A stretch of 64,000 bases of DNA from Sulfurimonas xiamenensis (GTDB lineage Bacteria; Campylobacterota; Campylobacteria; Campylobacterales; Sulfurimonadaceae), in assembly GCF_009258045.1 (NCBI RefSeq), contig NZ_CP041166.1, forward strand, positions 868,001-932,000, written 5' to 3'. Numbering within the stretch: position 1 is the first letter of the stretch; each line of letters starts with the position of its first letter. Below, one piece after another: positions 36,041 to 45,451 of this stretch. The notes below the pieces were generated by a model. That model saw only the letters and a list, made by a program, of their open reading frames with translations. It made no database searches and was not told the origin of the DNA. Both the position numbers and the translations under genes were made by a program.

Positions 36041-37161
36041 AAATCAGTAAATCAATAAAAACATTAGATGAGAGTGATATTGGAGATAATTTACTACATT
36101 ATGATTACAATGTAAAACACCTCTTATCTTTGATAAGAAGAGGCGTTAGCGAAGATGATCCCCACTTTTTAAGTTCATACCGCTCCTTTGAAGGTGAAGT
36201 TTTTGAAAACTTTATTTATGAAAAACTTCTTATTTACGCAGTAGAAAATGATAACATAGAAAAATTTGTACTTAAGGGTTTTCATCAAGACAAGATAAAA
36301 GCACATGCCAATACTCTCTCCATAAGTGAAAAACAGCAGATTGTTTATAGAACTAAAAGCAGAGAAATAAGTGAATTTGATGCTATGTTTATTACAAAAG
36401 ATAAAGAGCTCTATTTTGTAGAGATGACTCTTGTCAAATCTGTTTTAAAACTTAGAAAAAGACTTAGAAAGAAAAAAGCTTTACTTGAAATCATCTTTCC
36501 AAATTATGAGATAAAATCTTTAATTATTCTAAATGAAGGAGCTACAGGAGTAAGACAGTTTCCTTCATATTGCAGTGTTTGGTTTACCGAAGAGTTTTCA
36601 GCTAAGGGCGTGCTTGATTATATTGTTGATACGGATGCTAAAAAGCTGATGCCAAAGAAAAGAATTAAATCTGAGAAAATGATAGAAGCACACTCCTTAA
36701 AACTCTATCCGTTTAGATATTACAATACTATTTCATGGATTACCAAAACAATAAGAAGCCATAAAAAATATATACTAGATATGAATTTTTTAATGAGCGA
36801 AAAAATTCAAAGATATCATGATTTATATAATAAATTTTATATCGGTTATATCGATGTAGCCGAGATAAGAGATGAACTACAATTAGATAACAGTTATAGA
36901 GATGAGCAGCGGGTAATAGTAGCGATTGAAAAGAAGCATTCAAACGAGATAGTATTGACATACTATGTGCAGCTAACACGAAAAAGCTTGTATCTGTACT
37001 CTTTTGATGAAGATAAAATTATTAAAGAGAAAAAAGATCCTTACGGTATTACTGTGACTGAAGTATATCATATAAGTAAAATGATGGATGAACAATATAA
37101 ACTTACTCTGTCAAATCTTAAAATAATCAAAAAACTTTTACAAGATAGATCTCAACTCTAA
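36034..37161 (+). CDS. unknown protein with a degenerate PD-(D/E)XK nuclease-like core
   Basis: A 375-residue protein I do not recognise by name. Residues 53-135 look like a PD-(D/E)XK fold: a helix with EGEVFENFIYEKL, then ISEFDAMFI (D116) and LYFVEMTLVK (E130). The usual E-x-K lysine is threonine (T132), though K135 is close. A very basic stretch RKRLRKKK follows at 141-148. The C-terminal half, with YYVQLTRKSLYLYS, has no clear motif. Start is TTG overlapping the dus stop by 7 nt with a weak Shine-Dalgarno, so the start is uncertain. It converges with fliO. It may be an inactive or altered nucleic-acid enzyme (inference). Confidence 0.7.
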   Translation: MLKISKSIKTLDESDIGDNLLHYDYNVKHLLSLIRRGVSEDDPHFLSSYRSFEGEVFENFIYEKLLIYAVENDNIEKFVLKGFHQDKIKAHANTLSISEKQQIVYRTKSREISEFDAMFITKDKELYFVEMTLVKSVLKLRKRLRKKKALLEIIFPNYEIKSLIILNEGATGVRQFPSYCSVWFTEEFSAKGVLDYIVDTDAKKLMPKKRIKSEKMIEAHSLKLYPFRYYNTISWITKTIRSHKKYILDMNFLMSEKIQRYHDLYNKFYIGYIDVAEIRDELQLDNSYRDEQRVIVAIEKKHSNEIVLTYYVQLTRKSLYLYSFDEDKIIKEKKDPYGITVTEVYHISKMMDEQYKLTLSNLKIIKKLLQDRSQL

Positions 37162-37163
37162 TT

Positions 37164-37964
37164 TTAAGATTCGTATCGCAGCGAAGCTGCTTTTTCTTTA
37201 TATGATTGCAAATACTCTTTTGAATCTTTGTTATCACTGAAAAAAGCATCAATCTCTTTTTGCCTTTTTTGTAAAATAGAGTTAAATTCACTTTCTGTTA
37301 CTGGTCTGTTTTGAGTAAACTTATCAAGCAATATATTACTTTTTTCTATAAGAATAAGATAGCTTTGTTCACCAAAATCAAGCATAACAACACTGTTTTG
37401 GCTGTTGATGGATTTTTGAAATCTAATGCTGACGCTATTTATATGGGATAGAAAATTTTCTTGTTTAGAATCTTTACTTTGTTTTACAGATACTCTTTTT
37501 TTCATATAAAAAAGTATTGCTGCCGTTAAAATCAGCAAGGTTATAAAAATATAGTAATTTTGGGATATCTCATTATTCTCTTTTGTTTGAAGAGAGTTTG
37601 AAAGCACAGCCGAAGCTATAAACCTTAATCTTAAAGCATATGCATCAGGTGTTTTAGAAACTTCTAGGTTGACCAAAGGCAGCACATCTGCAATAATTTC
37701 TGTATACCCTTTTATTTGGGTTATTGTTATTGATTTTATATGCGATGATGAAAGTTTTTTAATTTTAGGTGATTCGATAGAAACATCTTCAAGTTTGATA
37801 ATTATATTTGAATCGTTTGATTTTTGTTTAATAACTCCATTGTATGGAGTATCAAAAGTCAAGATAATATCTACTTTGTCTTTTTTATCATAGATATTAA
37901 AGCTTAATATTTTTGAGGCATATAAAGAGAGAGGAAGCAAAAAAAGCAATAAGAATTTTATCAT
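37164..37964 (-). CDS. fliO: FliO-like flagellar export protein with AMIN-like periplasmic domain
   Basis: A 266-residue protein with a signal-like N-terminus (residues 3-15, cut near LYA), a beta-rich periplasmic region (about 17-115), one membrane helix (about 137-154) and a basic cytoplasmic tail. Position directly after fliN with a 4-nt overlap, and the layout, match FliO of Helicobacter (HP0583, next to fliN HP0584). FliO helps build the FliPQR export gate. The periplasmic part resembles an AMIN domain. The call leans on synteny and topology, since FliO sequence is poorly conserved. Confidence 0.68.
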   Translation of the reverse strand: MIKFLLLFLLPLSLYASKILSFNIYDKKDKVDIILTFDTPYNGVIKQKSNDSNIIIKLEDVSIESPKIKKLSSSHIKSITITQIKGYTEIIADVLPLVNLEVSKTPDAYALRLRFIASAVLSNSLQTKENNEISQNYYIFITLLILTAAILFYMKKRVSVKQSKDSKQENFLSHINSVSIRFQKSINSQNSVVMLDFGEQSYLILIEKSNILLDKFTQNRPVTESEFNSILQKRQKEIDAFFSDNKDSKEYLQSYKEKAASLRYES

Positions 37965-38287
37965 CGCTTTTCTTCTGCAAAATTATCTAAAACTGTATTT
38001 GGATCTAAAATTTCATTTATTCTCACTGCAAGATTTTTGTCACTTACAATGACTTCACCTTTACCTAAGAGATGGCCGTTAATATATGATTCAATGTCTC
38101 CGCCAGCCGGCTTTTTTAGATCTATAATAGAACCTTTTGTCAGTTTTAAAATTTCTTCGATTGAGAGTTCAATTCTGCCAAGTTCAGATACAAAGTCAAC
38201 TTCTACATCTAATAACCCTGAATAATCTATCCAAGAAAGTTCTGTTTTTGGGTTAAAATTTTCGTAGTTATATCTTTTCTCTTTCAA
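37961..38287 (-). CDS. fliN: flagellar motor switch protein FliN
   Basis: A 108-residue SpoA-domain protein. ISDxxV-like LLDVEVDFVSELGRIELSIEEIL, GSIIDLKKPAGGDIESYING and GEVIVSDKNLAVRI are the typical FliN/YscQ blocks. It sits in the C-ring and helps set rotation and export. Start is a TTG at 38287 with AAGGAG 7 nt upstream. A minus-strand TATAAT at 38310-38315 is the likely -10. It overlaps fliO by 4 nt. Confidence 0.93.
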   Translation of the reverse strand: MKEKRYNYENFNPKTELSWIDYSGLLDVEVDFVSELGRIELSIEEILKLTKGSIIDLKKPAGGDIESYINGHLLGKGEVIVSDKNLAVRINEILDPNTVLDNFAEEKR

Positions 38288-38357
38288 TTATAACTCCTTA
38301 ACATCGATGATTATACTTCAATAAATCTCAAAGTAAAATTAAACCCTGTTTTAAAAA

Positions 38358-38366
38358 TGATATAAT
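38358..38366 (+). promoter_or_regulatory. extended -10 promoter for the TauE/SafE gene
   Basis: TGATATAAT followed by TCG, 20 bp before the ATG at 38386. The leader would be short (about 13 nt), with no clear Shine-Dalgarno. The minus-strand fliN promoter lies 45 bp away. Confidence 0.5.
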
Positions 38367-38385
38367 TCGAAAAAAAGTTTGAACA

Positions 38386-39117
38386 ATGATAGAATTGATT
38401 TTTTTGGGTGTTGGTGTAGGTTTTTTATCTGGTTTTTTCGGCATTGGCGGAGGGACAATACTTGTTCCATCGCTTTTGTTATTGGGCTATCAGATTAAGG
38501 ATGCAATCGGTATTTCTGTAGTGCAAATGGTCTTTAGTTCTATCTATGGCAGTTATCTAAACAACAAAAAGAAAACATTAGATGTTCCAATGGTTCTCAC
38601 AATAGGTATCGGTGGGTTTTGTGGTGCATTTTTAAGTGGATTTATTGCTTCTGGTTTTGATGATAAAACATTAGAAATAATTTTTTTATTTTTTGCTTTT
38701 TTTGCTCTAAGCAGACTCTTTTTTAAAACAAAAATAGGTGCGGTTCAAAAAGATGTAAACAAATTTATTTTGTTTTTTATAGGAGTTGTTTTGGGCATTG
38801 TAAGTATGCTCATTGGTGTTGGCGGGAGTGTACTTTTAGTACCGATTTTGGTTGGATTTTTACATGTAGATCTTAAAAAAGCTATATCTGCGGGTCTATT
38901 TTTTGTAGTTTTTTCATCTATTTCAGGTCTTATTTCTCACTCATTAAGTAGAGAGATAGATTTTTTTAGTGGTATAACCATAGGATTGGCATCTCTTTTT
39001 GGTGTTTATGTCGGTATTTTACTTAAAGATAAAGTTGATGCAGTATTGCAAAAAAAACTATTAGTAGTTTTTTATCTTTTTATTGTTATATACTTAATGC
39101 AGAGAATATTTTTTTAG
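38386..39117 (+). CDS. TauE/SafE family sulfite/anion exporter
   Basis: A 243-residue membrane protein with about eight helices in two homologous halves. GFFGIGGGTILVPSLLLLG (repeat 1) and LIGVGGSVLLVPILV (repeat 2) are the family signatures. Members export sulfite, sulfoacetate or related anions. That would suit a sulfur-oxidising organism, but substrate is not determined by sequence. It is 16 nt before uvrA. Confidence 0.88.
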   Translation: MIELIFLGVGVGFLSGFFGIGGGTILVPSLLLLGYQIKDAIGISVVQMVFSSIYGSYLNNKKKTLDVPMVLTIGIGGFCGAFLSGFIASGFDDKTLEIIFLFFAFFALSRLFFKTKIGAVQKDVNKFILFFIGVVLGIVSMLIGVGGSVLLVPILVGFLHVDLKKAISAGLFFVVFSSISGLISHSLSREIDFFSGITIGLASLFGVYVGILLKDKVDAVLQKKLLVVFYLFIVIYLMQRIFF

Positions 39118-39133
39118 AGGAAGTTGATAAATA

Positions 39134-41962
39134 ATGAAAAAAAAAGAGTTAATTAAAATAATAGGTGCAAGGGAGAATAATTTAAAAAATATATCATTAG
39201 AAATTCCTAAAAATGAACTAGTTGTTTTTACGGGACTGAGTGGAAGTGGAAAATCAACCCTGGCTTTTGATACCCTGTATGCTGAGGGACAGAGACGCTA
39301 CATGGAGTCTTTATCATCTTATGCAAGACAGTTTTTAGATCGTGTCGGCAAACCTGATGTCGATAAGATCGAGGGGCTTACTCCTGCTATTGCCATCGAT
39401 CAAAAAACAACTTCTAAAAATCCGCGCTCAACAGTTGGAACAATTACTGAAATATATGATTATTTAAGACTTCTTTATGCACGCATTGGAGTGCAGCACT
39501 GTCATAAATGCGGCAAAAAAATTTCTCAAATGAGTGCTTCGGATATAATTGGCGAAGTTGCAAAACTTCCAGAGGGAGCAAAGCTTGTTCTTTTAGCACC
39601 TTTAGTGCGTGAAAAAAAGGGAAGTTTTCATGATATTTTAGAATCTTTGGTACACAAAGGGTATGTACGCGCCATGATTGACGGCGTAATGGTAAGGCTT
39701 GATGAAGAGATAGAGCTTAGCAAAACAAAAAAACATACTATAAAAGTTGTTGTTGACAGAGTCGTAGTCAAAGAGGAGAACAAAGAGAGAATAGCCGCTG
39801 ATGTTGAAAAAGCGCTTAAAGAGAGCTATGGAGAGCTGGAGGTTGATATACTAAACTATGAAGAGCTGGGTCTCAAAAGTCAAAGCATCCACTATAGCGA
39901 ACATAATGCATGTTTTGACTGTAAGATAAGTTTTGATCCTCTAGAACCCCTCTCTTTCTCTTTTAACTCTCCAAAGGGAGCTTGCAGCGAGTGTGACGGT
40001 CTTGGACTTCGCTATGCACTAGATCAAGATAAGATAATAGACAGAGATCTCTGCATAGAAAAGGGTGCCATAAAGATCGTTTACGGCTTTAACAAAGGGT
40101 ACTACTTTACCTTTTTAAAAGGCTTTTGTGCGGCAAACGACATTGACATCACCGTGCCGTACTCAGAACTGCCTGAGTATAAACAAAAAGCGATACTCCA
40201 CGGCGGCATCGATGAAGTGAGCTTTCTGTGGAAAAACCATGAGGTAAAGCGGGTCTGGCCTGGAATCATCAAGATAGCATACGATATGTTCAAAGATGAG
40301 AAAGAGTTGGCTGATTATATGAGTGAGAAGGTCTGCAATGTCTGTAATGGACATAGACTTAAAAGAGAATCACTTGCAGTAAAGGTGGCGGGCAAAGGAA
40401 TTGCAGAGATTTTGGATATGCCTATTGCAAAGAGCCATGAGTGGTTTAAAGAAGAGAGCAACTTTTCTGCTCTCTCAAAGCAGAATGAGCAGATATCAGC
40501 ACCTATTTTAAATGAGATTAGAGAGAGGCTCTACTTTTTGTTTGATGTTGGACTTGGTTACATTACCCTTGGGCGCGATGCAAGAACTATAAGCGGAGGA
40601 GAAGCGCAGAGAATCCGCATTGCTTCGCAGATCGGCAGCGGTTTAACTGGTGTTTTATATGTTTTGGATGAGCCGAGCATCGGATTGCATGAGAGAGATA
40701 CGCTAAAACTTATCCGCACCCTTAGAAGCCTTCAAGAGAAGGGGAACAGCGTTATCGTCGTCGAACATGACAAAGAGACCATAGAGAATGCAGATTTTAT
40801 AGTAGATATCGGAACGGGTGCAGGAAAATTCGGCGGAGAGGTCGTTTTTGCAGGAACGCTTGAGAAGTTAAAAAAGGCAAAAACACTGACCGCGGACTAT
40901 CTTTACGGCAGAAAAAAGATTGAGTATTTTTACAGACGCAAACAGGATAAGTTTATAGAGATTAAAAATGTGACACTTAACAATATAGAAAATCTAAGTG
41001 CAAGAATCCCTCTCAATAATTTTGTCTGTATAACAGGTGTGAGCGGAAGCGGAAAGAGCTCTTTGATGCTTCAAACACTTCTTCCGACAGCAAGAGAGCT
41101 TTTAAATCATGCAAGAAAGGTTAACAAAGTAGCAGGTGTTGAGATAACTGGATTAGAACATGTAGACAAAGTGATCTATCTCGACCAAAGTCCGATAGGG
41201 CGAACTCCGAGATCAAACCCCGCAACATACACGGGCGTCATGGATGAGATAAGAAATCTTTTCGCACAGACAAAAGAGGCACAGATACGAGGCTATACGA
41301 GTTCTAGATTTAGCTTCAATGTCAAAGGCGGAAGATGCGAGAAGTGTCAAGGCGAGGGCGAAAACAAGATTGAGATGCACTTTTTGCCTGACATTATGGT
41401 TAAGTGTGACACATGTAAGGGCACGCGCTACAATCAACAAACGCTAGAAGTGTTGTATAAAGGAAAAAATATCTCTGAAGTGCTTAAAATGAGCGTAGAA
41501 GAGGCATATGAATTTTTTAAACCTATTCCTAAAATCAATCAGATACTCTCAACACTTGTGGATGTTGGTCTTGGCTATATTACTCTTGGTCAAAATGCAG
41601 TAACACTATCAGGAGGTGAGGCTCAGAGAATCAAGCTTTCAAAAGAGCTTAGCCGAAAAGATACGGGCAAGACACTTTATATACTTGACGAACCGACAAC
41701 AGGACTTCATTTTGCAGATGTGGACAGGCTGACTGGTGTTCTTCATAAGTTTGTAGAGCTTGGCAACTCGGTGCTTATAATTGAGCATAATCTCGACATG
41801 ATAAAAAATGCCGACTACATCATAGACATGGGACCTGAAGGCGGAAGCGGCGGCGGTCTTATAATCGCTGAGGGAAGCCCTGAAAAGGTAGCAGACGAGC
41901 ATAAAAAAACTCTCTCTTATACGGGCGAATATCTTGCAAAAGAGCTTTTACTTCATAAATAA
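39134..41962 (+). CDS. uvrA: UvrABC excinuclease subunit A
   Basis: A 942-residue ABC-type damage sensor of nucleotide excision repair. First Walker A is GLSGSGKST (about 33-41) and second is GVSGSGKSS (about 638-646). There are two ABC signatures (ISGGEAQRIRIA and LSGGEAQRIKL) and zinc modules including CEKCQGEGENKIEMHFLP...CDTC. Length and all domains are complete. By eye, its middle part uses more G+C-rich codons than the first 300 bp. Confidence 0.98.
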   Translation: MKKKELIKIIGARENNLKNISLEIPKNELVVFTGLSGSGKSTLAFDTLYAEGQRRYMESLSSYARQFLDRVGKPDVDKIEGLTPAIAIDQKTTSKNPRSTVGTITEIYDYLRLLYARIGVQHCHKCGKKISQMSASDIIGEVAKLPEGAKLVLLAPLVREKKGSFHDILESLVHKGYVRAMIDGVMVRLDEEIELSKTKKHTIKVVVDRVVVKEENKERIAADVEKALKESYGELEVDILNYEELGLKSQSIHYSEHNACFDCKISFDPLEPLSFSFNSPKGACSECDGLGLRYALDQDKIIDRDLCIEKGAIKIVYGFNKGYYFTFLKGFCAANDIDITVPYSELPEYKQKAILHGGIDEVSFLWKNHEVKRVWPGIIKIAYDMFKDEKELADYMSEKVCNVCNGHRLKRESLAVKVAGKGIAEILDMPIAKSHEWFKEESNFSALSKQNEQISAPILNEIRERLYFLFDVGLGYITLGRDARTISGGEAQRIRIASQIGSGLTGVLYVLDEPSIGLHERDTLKLIRTLRSLQEKGNSVIVVEHDKETIENADFIVDIGTGAGKFGGEVVFAGTLEKLKKAKTLTADYLYGRKKIEYFYRRKQDKFIEIKNVTLNNIENLSARIPLNNFVCITGVSGSGKSSLMLQTLLPTARELLNHARKVNKVAGVEITGLEHVDKVIYLDQSPIGRTPRSNPATYTGVMDEIRNLFAQTKEAQIRGYTSSRFSFNVKGGRCEKCQGEGENKIEMHFLPDIMVKCDTCKGTRYNQQTLEVLYKGKNISEVLKMSVEEAYEFFKPIPKINQILSTLVDVGLGYITLGQNAVTLSGGEAQRIKLSKELSRKDTGKTLYILDEPTTGLHFADVDRLTGVLHKFVELGNSVLIIEHNLDMIKNADYIIDMGPEGGSGGGLIIAEGSPEKVADEHKKTLSYTGEYLAKELLLHK

Positions 41963-41997
41963 AAAAGCAAATTAAATAATAATTTTAAAGGAAAAGA

Positions 41998-43029
41998 GTG
42001 GAGCAAATAAAATTAACAGAGTATAGTCATGGAGCAGGATGCGGATGTAAAATCTCTCCAATGCTTCTTGATGAGATACTAAAAACCAACATCTCAACTG
42101 CTCTCTATCCACAGCTTCTTGTGGGAAATGAGCATAAAGATGACGCAGCTGCTTATGATTTGGGCAATGGCACATCTGTTCTCTCTACAACTGATTTTTT
42201 TATGCCTATAGTAGATGATCCTTTTACTTTCGGGCGCATCGCTGCTACAAATGCACTAAGTGATATTTATGCGATGGGAGGGAAGCCTCTTATGGCTATC
42301 TCCATCTTTGGATGGCCGATAGATAAGCTAAGCGCAGATGTGGCGCGTCAGGTAATAGAAGGAGGTCGAGCTGTTTGTGAAGATGCGGGTATTCCTCTTG
42401 CCGGCGGGCACTCTATAGACTCTCCCGAGCCGATTTTTGGATTGGCTGTTACGGGTTTGGTAGAGAATAAAAACCTTATGAAAAACAACAGTGCCGAGGA
42501 AGATTGTTTTATATTTCTAACAAAACCTATAGGTATCGGCATACTTACAACCGCTCAAAAACAAAAAAAGATTGAAGTAGGCGACATAGATGCAGCGATT
42601 GAAGCTATGGTTACACTCAATAAACAGGGGAGTGCTTTGGCATCTCTTGATGGTGTTTTAGCTATGACAGACATTACAGGATTTGGTCTTTTAGGACATT
42701 TGAGCGAAGTGTGCGAAGCAAGTGGAATAAGTGCAAATATATGGTTTGAGAAAGTCCCGCTTCTAAGAAATGTTGAAAAATATAGAGCGCTTGGCTGTAT
42801 ACCTGGCGGTTCTCGTAAAAACTTTATGAGTTACGGCCATAAAATTTCTCAGATGAGTGACATGCAAAGAGAGATACTCTGCGATGCACAAACCTCAGGC
42901 GGACTTCTTGTTATAGTTAAAAAAGATGGTTTAGATGCATTTTACAAAACAGTGCGTGCGGCAGGTTTAGAACTTGAGCCAATCGGTGAAACAGCAGCAC
43001 AAGGCAAATATTTAATAGAGGTTTTATAA
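41998..43029 (+). CDS. selD: selenide, water dikinase
   Basis: A 343-residue ATP-dependent enzyme making selenophosphate. The catalytic loop SHGAGCGCKISP near residue 9 has cysteine at the position that is selenocysteine in some species, so no recoding is needed. The N-terminal TTDFFMP and C-terminal DAQTSGGLLV blocks are typical. Start is GTG at 41998 with AAAGGAAAAG upstream. selU starts directly after the stop, indicating selenium use for tRNA modification. selA and selB are not in the window. Confidence 0.97.
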   Translation: MEQIKLTEYSHGAGCGCKISPMLLDEILKTNISTALYPQLLVGNEHKDDAAAYDLGNGTSVLSTTDFFMPIVDDPFTFGRIAATNALSDIYAMGGKPLMAISIFGWPIDKLSADVARQVIEGGRAVCEDAGIPLAGGHSIDSPEPIFGLAVTGLVENKNLMKNNSAEEDCFIFLTKPIGIGILTTAQKQKKIEVGDIDAAIEAMVTLNKQGSALASLDGVLAMTDITGFGLLGHLSEVCEASGISANIWFEKVPLLRNVEKYRALGCIPGGSRKNFMSYGHKISQMSDMQREILCDAQTSGGLLVIVKKDGLDAFYKTVRAAGLELEPIGETAAQGKYLIEVL

Positions 43030-44118
43030 GTGAATGAACTTTTTGATGACTTTAAATCAATTGTTGTAAATAATACTCCTTTAATTGATGTCCGTGCACC
43101 GGTAGAGTTTAAAAAAGGATCATTTTTACATGCTGCAAATCTTCCTATTATGAATGATGAAGAGCGGCACGATATAGGAATATGTTATAAAAACAACGGA
43201 AATGCAAAAGCTCTAGAGCTTGGGCATCAACTGGTAAGAGGAGATATAAAAGAGAAGCGTGTGCAGGCATGGCTTGATTTTATGGATTCAAATCCTGATG
43301 CTTTGCTTTATTGTTTTCGAGGCGGACAGCGCTCTAAGATAGCACAGAGCTGGATGCAAGAAAAAGGCAGAAAGATAGTTCGTTTAAAGGGCGGATACAA
43401 AGCCTTTAGAGGTTATTTGCTAAATGAACTTGAACATTTTAATCAACAATTTAAGCCTATAATTCTCGGCGGAAGAACCGGTTCAGGAAAAACAATAGAG
43501 CTTAAAAAGATGCAAAATGCAATCGATCTTGAAGGACTTGCAAACCACAGAGGCTCCTCTTTTGGGCAAAAAATCACACCGCAAACCTCACAGATTAATT
43601 TTGAGAATAATTTAGCATATAGATTGATTCAAAAAAGAGAAGAGGGGCTTAAAACTCTTGTTTTTGAAGATGAAGGAAAACATATCGGCACTGTTTTTAT
43701 GCCTGATAGTTTTATACCTGTGATGTCCAAAGCACCGCTTGTTATACTTGAAACGCCAATAGATAAGAGAATAGAGATAACTTTAGATGAGTATGTTGTT
43801 AAAGCGCAAGAAGTGTATGAGAGTGCAGGTTTTACAGATGCTTTCAAAGTTTGGCAAGAAAGCATAGAAAATGCCATGTATCGGATAAAAAAACGACTTG
43901 GAAATCAAAAGTACAGTGAGGTGTGTATGCTTTTTAAAAATGCTTTAGAGGAGCAGAAGAGAAACAGCTCATTTGATGGTTACAAAGAGTGGGTAGCGTA
44001 TCTTCTGCAAAACTATTATGATCCAATGTATGATTATCAGATACAAAAACGCTCTAAGCAGGTGGTCTTTAAAGGCAGTGCAGAAGAGATCAAAGAGTAT
44101 ATAGAGAGGGTTATTTAA
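43030..44118 (+). CDS. selU: tRNA 2-selenouridine synthase
   Basis: A 362-residue protein (MnmH/SelU) that converts 2-thiouridine to 2-selenouridine at the wobble base of Lys, Glu and Gln tRNAs. The N-terminal rhodanese domain carries catalytic C95 in YCFRGGQRS, and the C-terminal part has the P-loop GGRTGSGKT (about 147-155). Start is GTG with no gap after the selD stop. The 3' end overlaps the convergent mechanosensitive channel gene by 8 nt. Confidence 0.95.
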   Translation: MNELFDDFKSIVVNNTPLIDVRAPVEFKKGSFLHAANLPIMNDEERHDIGICYKNNGNAKALELGHQLVRGDIKEKRVQAWLDFMDSNPDALLYCFRGGQRSKIAQSWMQEKGRKIVRLKGGYKAFRGYLLNELEHFNQQFKPIILGGRTGSGKTIELKKMQNAIDLEGLANHRGSSFGQKITPQTSQINFENNLAYRLIQKREEGLKTLVFEDEGKHIGTVFMPDSFIPVMSKAPLVILETPIDKRIEITLDEYVVKAQEVYESAGFTDAFKVWQESIENAMYRIKKRLGNQKYSEVCMLFKNALEEQKRNSSFDGYKEWVAYLLQNYYDPMYDYQIQKRSKQVVFKGSAEEIKEYIERVI

Positions 44119-45298
44119 GAGTGCCTAACTCTCCCGATGGTTCTTGATAAAGTCTTAGGTCAAACTCTTTAAGCGCTACAAGAAGATGGTCAAAAATATC
44201 TGATTGTACTGCTTCATATTCTGCCCATTTATTTTTATTGCTAAAAGCGTAGACTTCAAGAGGAACACCTTTGGAAGTTGGCTGAAGCTGTCTTATAATA
44301 AAAGTGAAATTTTTGCTGTCTATATTTGGATTATTTTCCAAGTATCTTTTTATATACTCTCTGAAAGTTCCTATATTTGTAAGTTTTCTTTTGTTAAGCG
44401 TTATTTCATCTGTTGTATCGACAACTTTTTGTTTCTCTTTGAGATACTCTTTTAAAATCTCTATTTTATCTAGTTTTTCTAGAAGTTCAGTGTTGCAGAA
44501 TTTGATAGAGTTTACATCTATAAACAAAGAGCGCTTAATTCTTCTGCCGCCGCTCTTTTCCATGCCTCTCCAGTTTTTAAAAGAGCTCTCCATAAATTTA
44601 TAAGTCGGAATAGTAACTATGGTTTTATCCCAGTTTTGAACCTTTACCGAGTGCAGGGCGATATCGATAACTTCTCCATCTGCACCAAAATTTTCAGCTT
44701 CTATCCAGTCGCCGACTCTAAAGAGGTCATTTGCAACAATTTGCACGCTTGCAACAAGAGAGAGGATTGTATCTTTAAATATAAACATCAAAACGGCGGT
44801 AAATGCACCAACACCGCTTAGAACTCCCCATGGAGAAATGCCAACTAAAACACATACGGCGATAATAAAACCAAGGATATAAACAATCATTTTTAGAAGC
44901 TGGATATAACCCTTTATGGGTTTGTCTTTTGAAATTTCCAGAGTGTTATATATCTCTAGAGTAGTTGATAAAAATTTATCTATAGTTTTTATAATTACAA
45001 CAGCTATCCAAAATTTGATTATTTGAGAAACACTGCTGCTTATGTTTTGTGGATAAAATTGAGAAAAATAAAGAATTACAACAGGAGGAATAAGATGGGC
45101 AAGCTGCTCAAAAAAACCTGTTTTAATAAATGTATTGTCCAGCTCTGATTTTGTTTTAAAAATAAGTTTATGTATAATTTTTATTATATATTTTTTAGAT
45201 ATAAAATAGGCAATTATTGAAATGAGTATGCTTGAGCCGATTATTATAGAAACTTGTAAAAGAGCTTGAAAATCAATTTCATTTATGAAATTTTGCAT
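44111..45298 (-). CDS. mechanosensitive ion channel, MscS/YbdG type
   Basis: A 395-residue protein with five N-terminal membrane helices and an MscS core. The pore helix [33 protein letters not shown] and the beta-domain [37 protein letters not shown] are clear. The extra N-terminal helices and long C-domain fit the YbdG/MscM group. It opens on membrane tension after hypo-osmotic shock. I prefer the ATG at 45298, which has AGTAGGA at good spacing; an ATG at 45304 has none. Confidence 0.88.
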   Translation of the reverse strand: MQNFINEIDFQALLQVSIIIGSSILISIIAYFISKKYIIKIIHKLIFKTKSELDNTFIKTGFFEQLAHLIPPVVILYFSQFYPQNISSSVSQIIKFWIAVVIIKTIDKFLSTTLEIYNTLEISKDKPIKGYIQLLKMIVYILGFIIAVCVLVGISPWGVLSGVGAFTAVLMFIFKDTILSLVASVQIVANDLFRVGDWIEAENFGADGEVIDIALHSVKVQNWDKTIVTIPTYKFMESSFKNWRGMEKSGGRRIKRSLFIDVNSIKFCNTELLEKLDKIEILKEYLKEKQKVVDTTDEITLNKRKLTNIGTFREYIKRYLENNPNIDSKNFTFIIRQLQPTSKGVPLEVYAFSNKNKWAEYEAVQSDIFDHLLVALKEFDLRLYQEPSGELGTLK

Positions 45299-45451
45299 AA
45301 ACATTCCTACTAATAAATTTCAAATTTTATTTAGATAAAAAACAGTGCAATTTTAACATATATTGCAAATAAATTTAGGTAGAATTGTTTTAAATTCACA
45401 ATAGTTCTCTTTATAAGAGCGGGTATGATTTTATTTCAAAAGTGGGATTTT

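Noticed and set aside
39134-39150. A9 tract at the uvrA start as a phase-variation switch
   Set aside because: It encodes the ordinary Lys-rich N-terminus in an essential-type repair gene; no poly-G/C tract of the Campylobacter phase-variable kind exists in the window.
41998-42060. Selenocysteine in SelD
   Set aside because: The position in GAGCGCK is read by a cysteine codon, not TGA.
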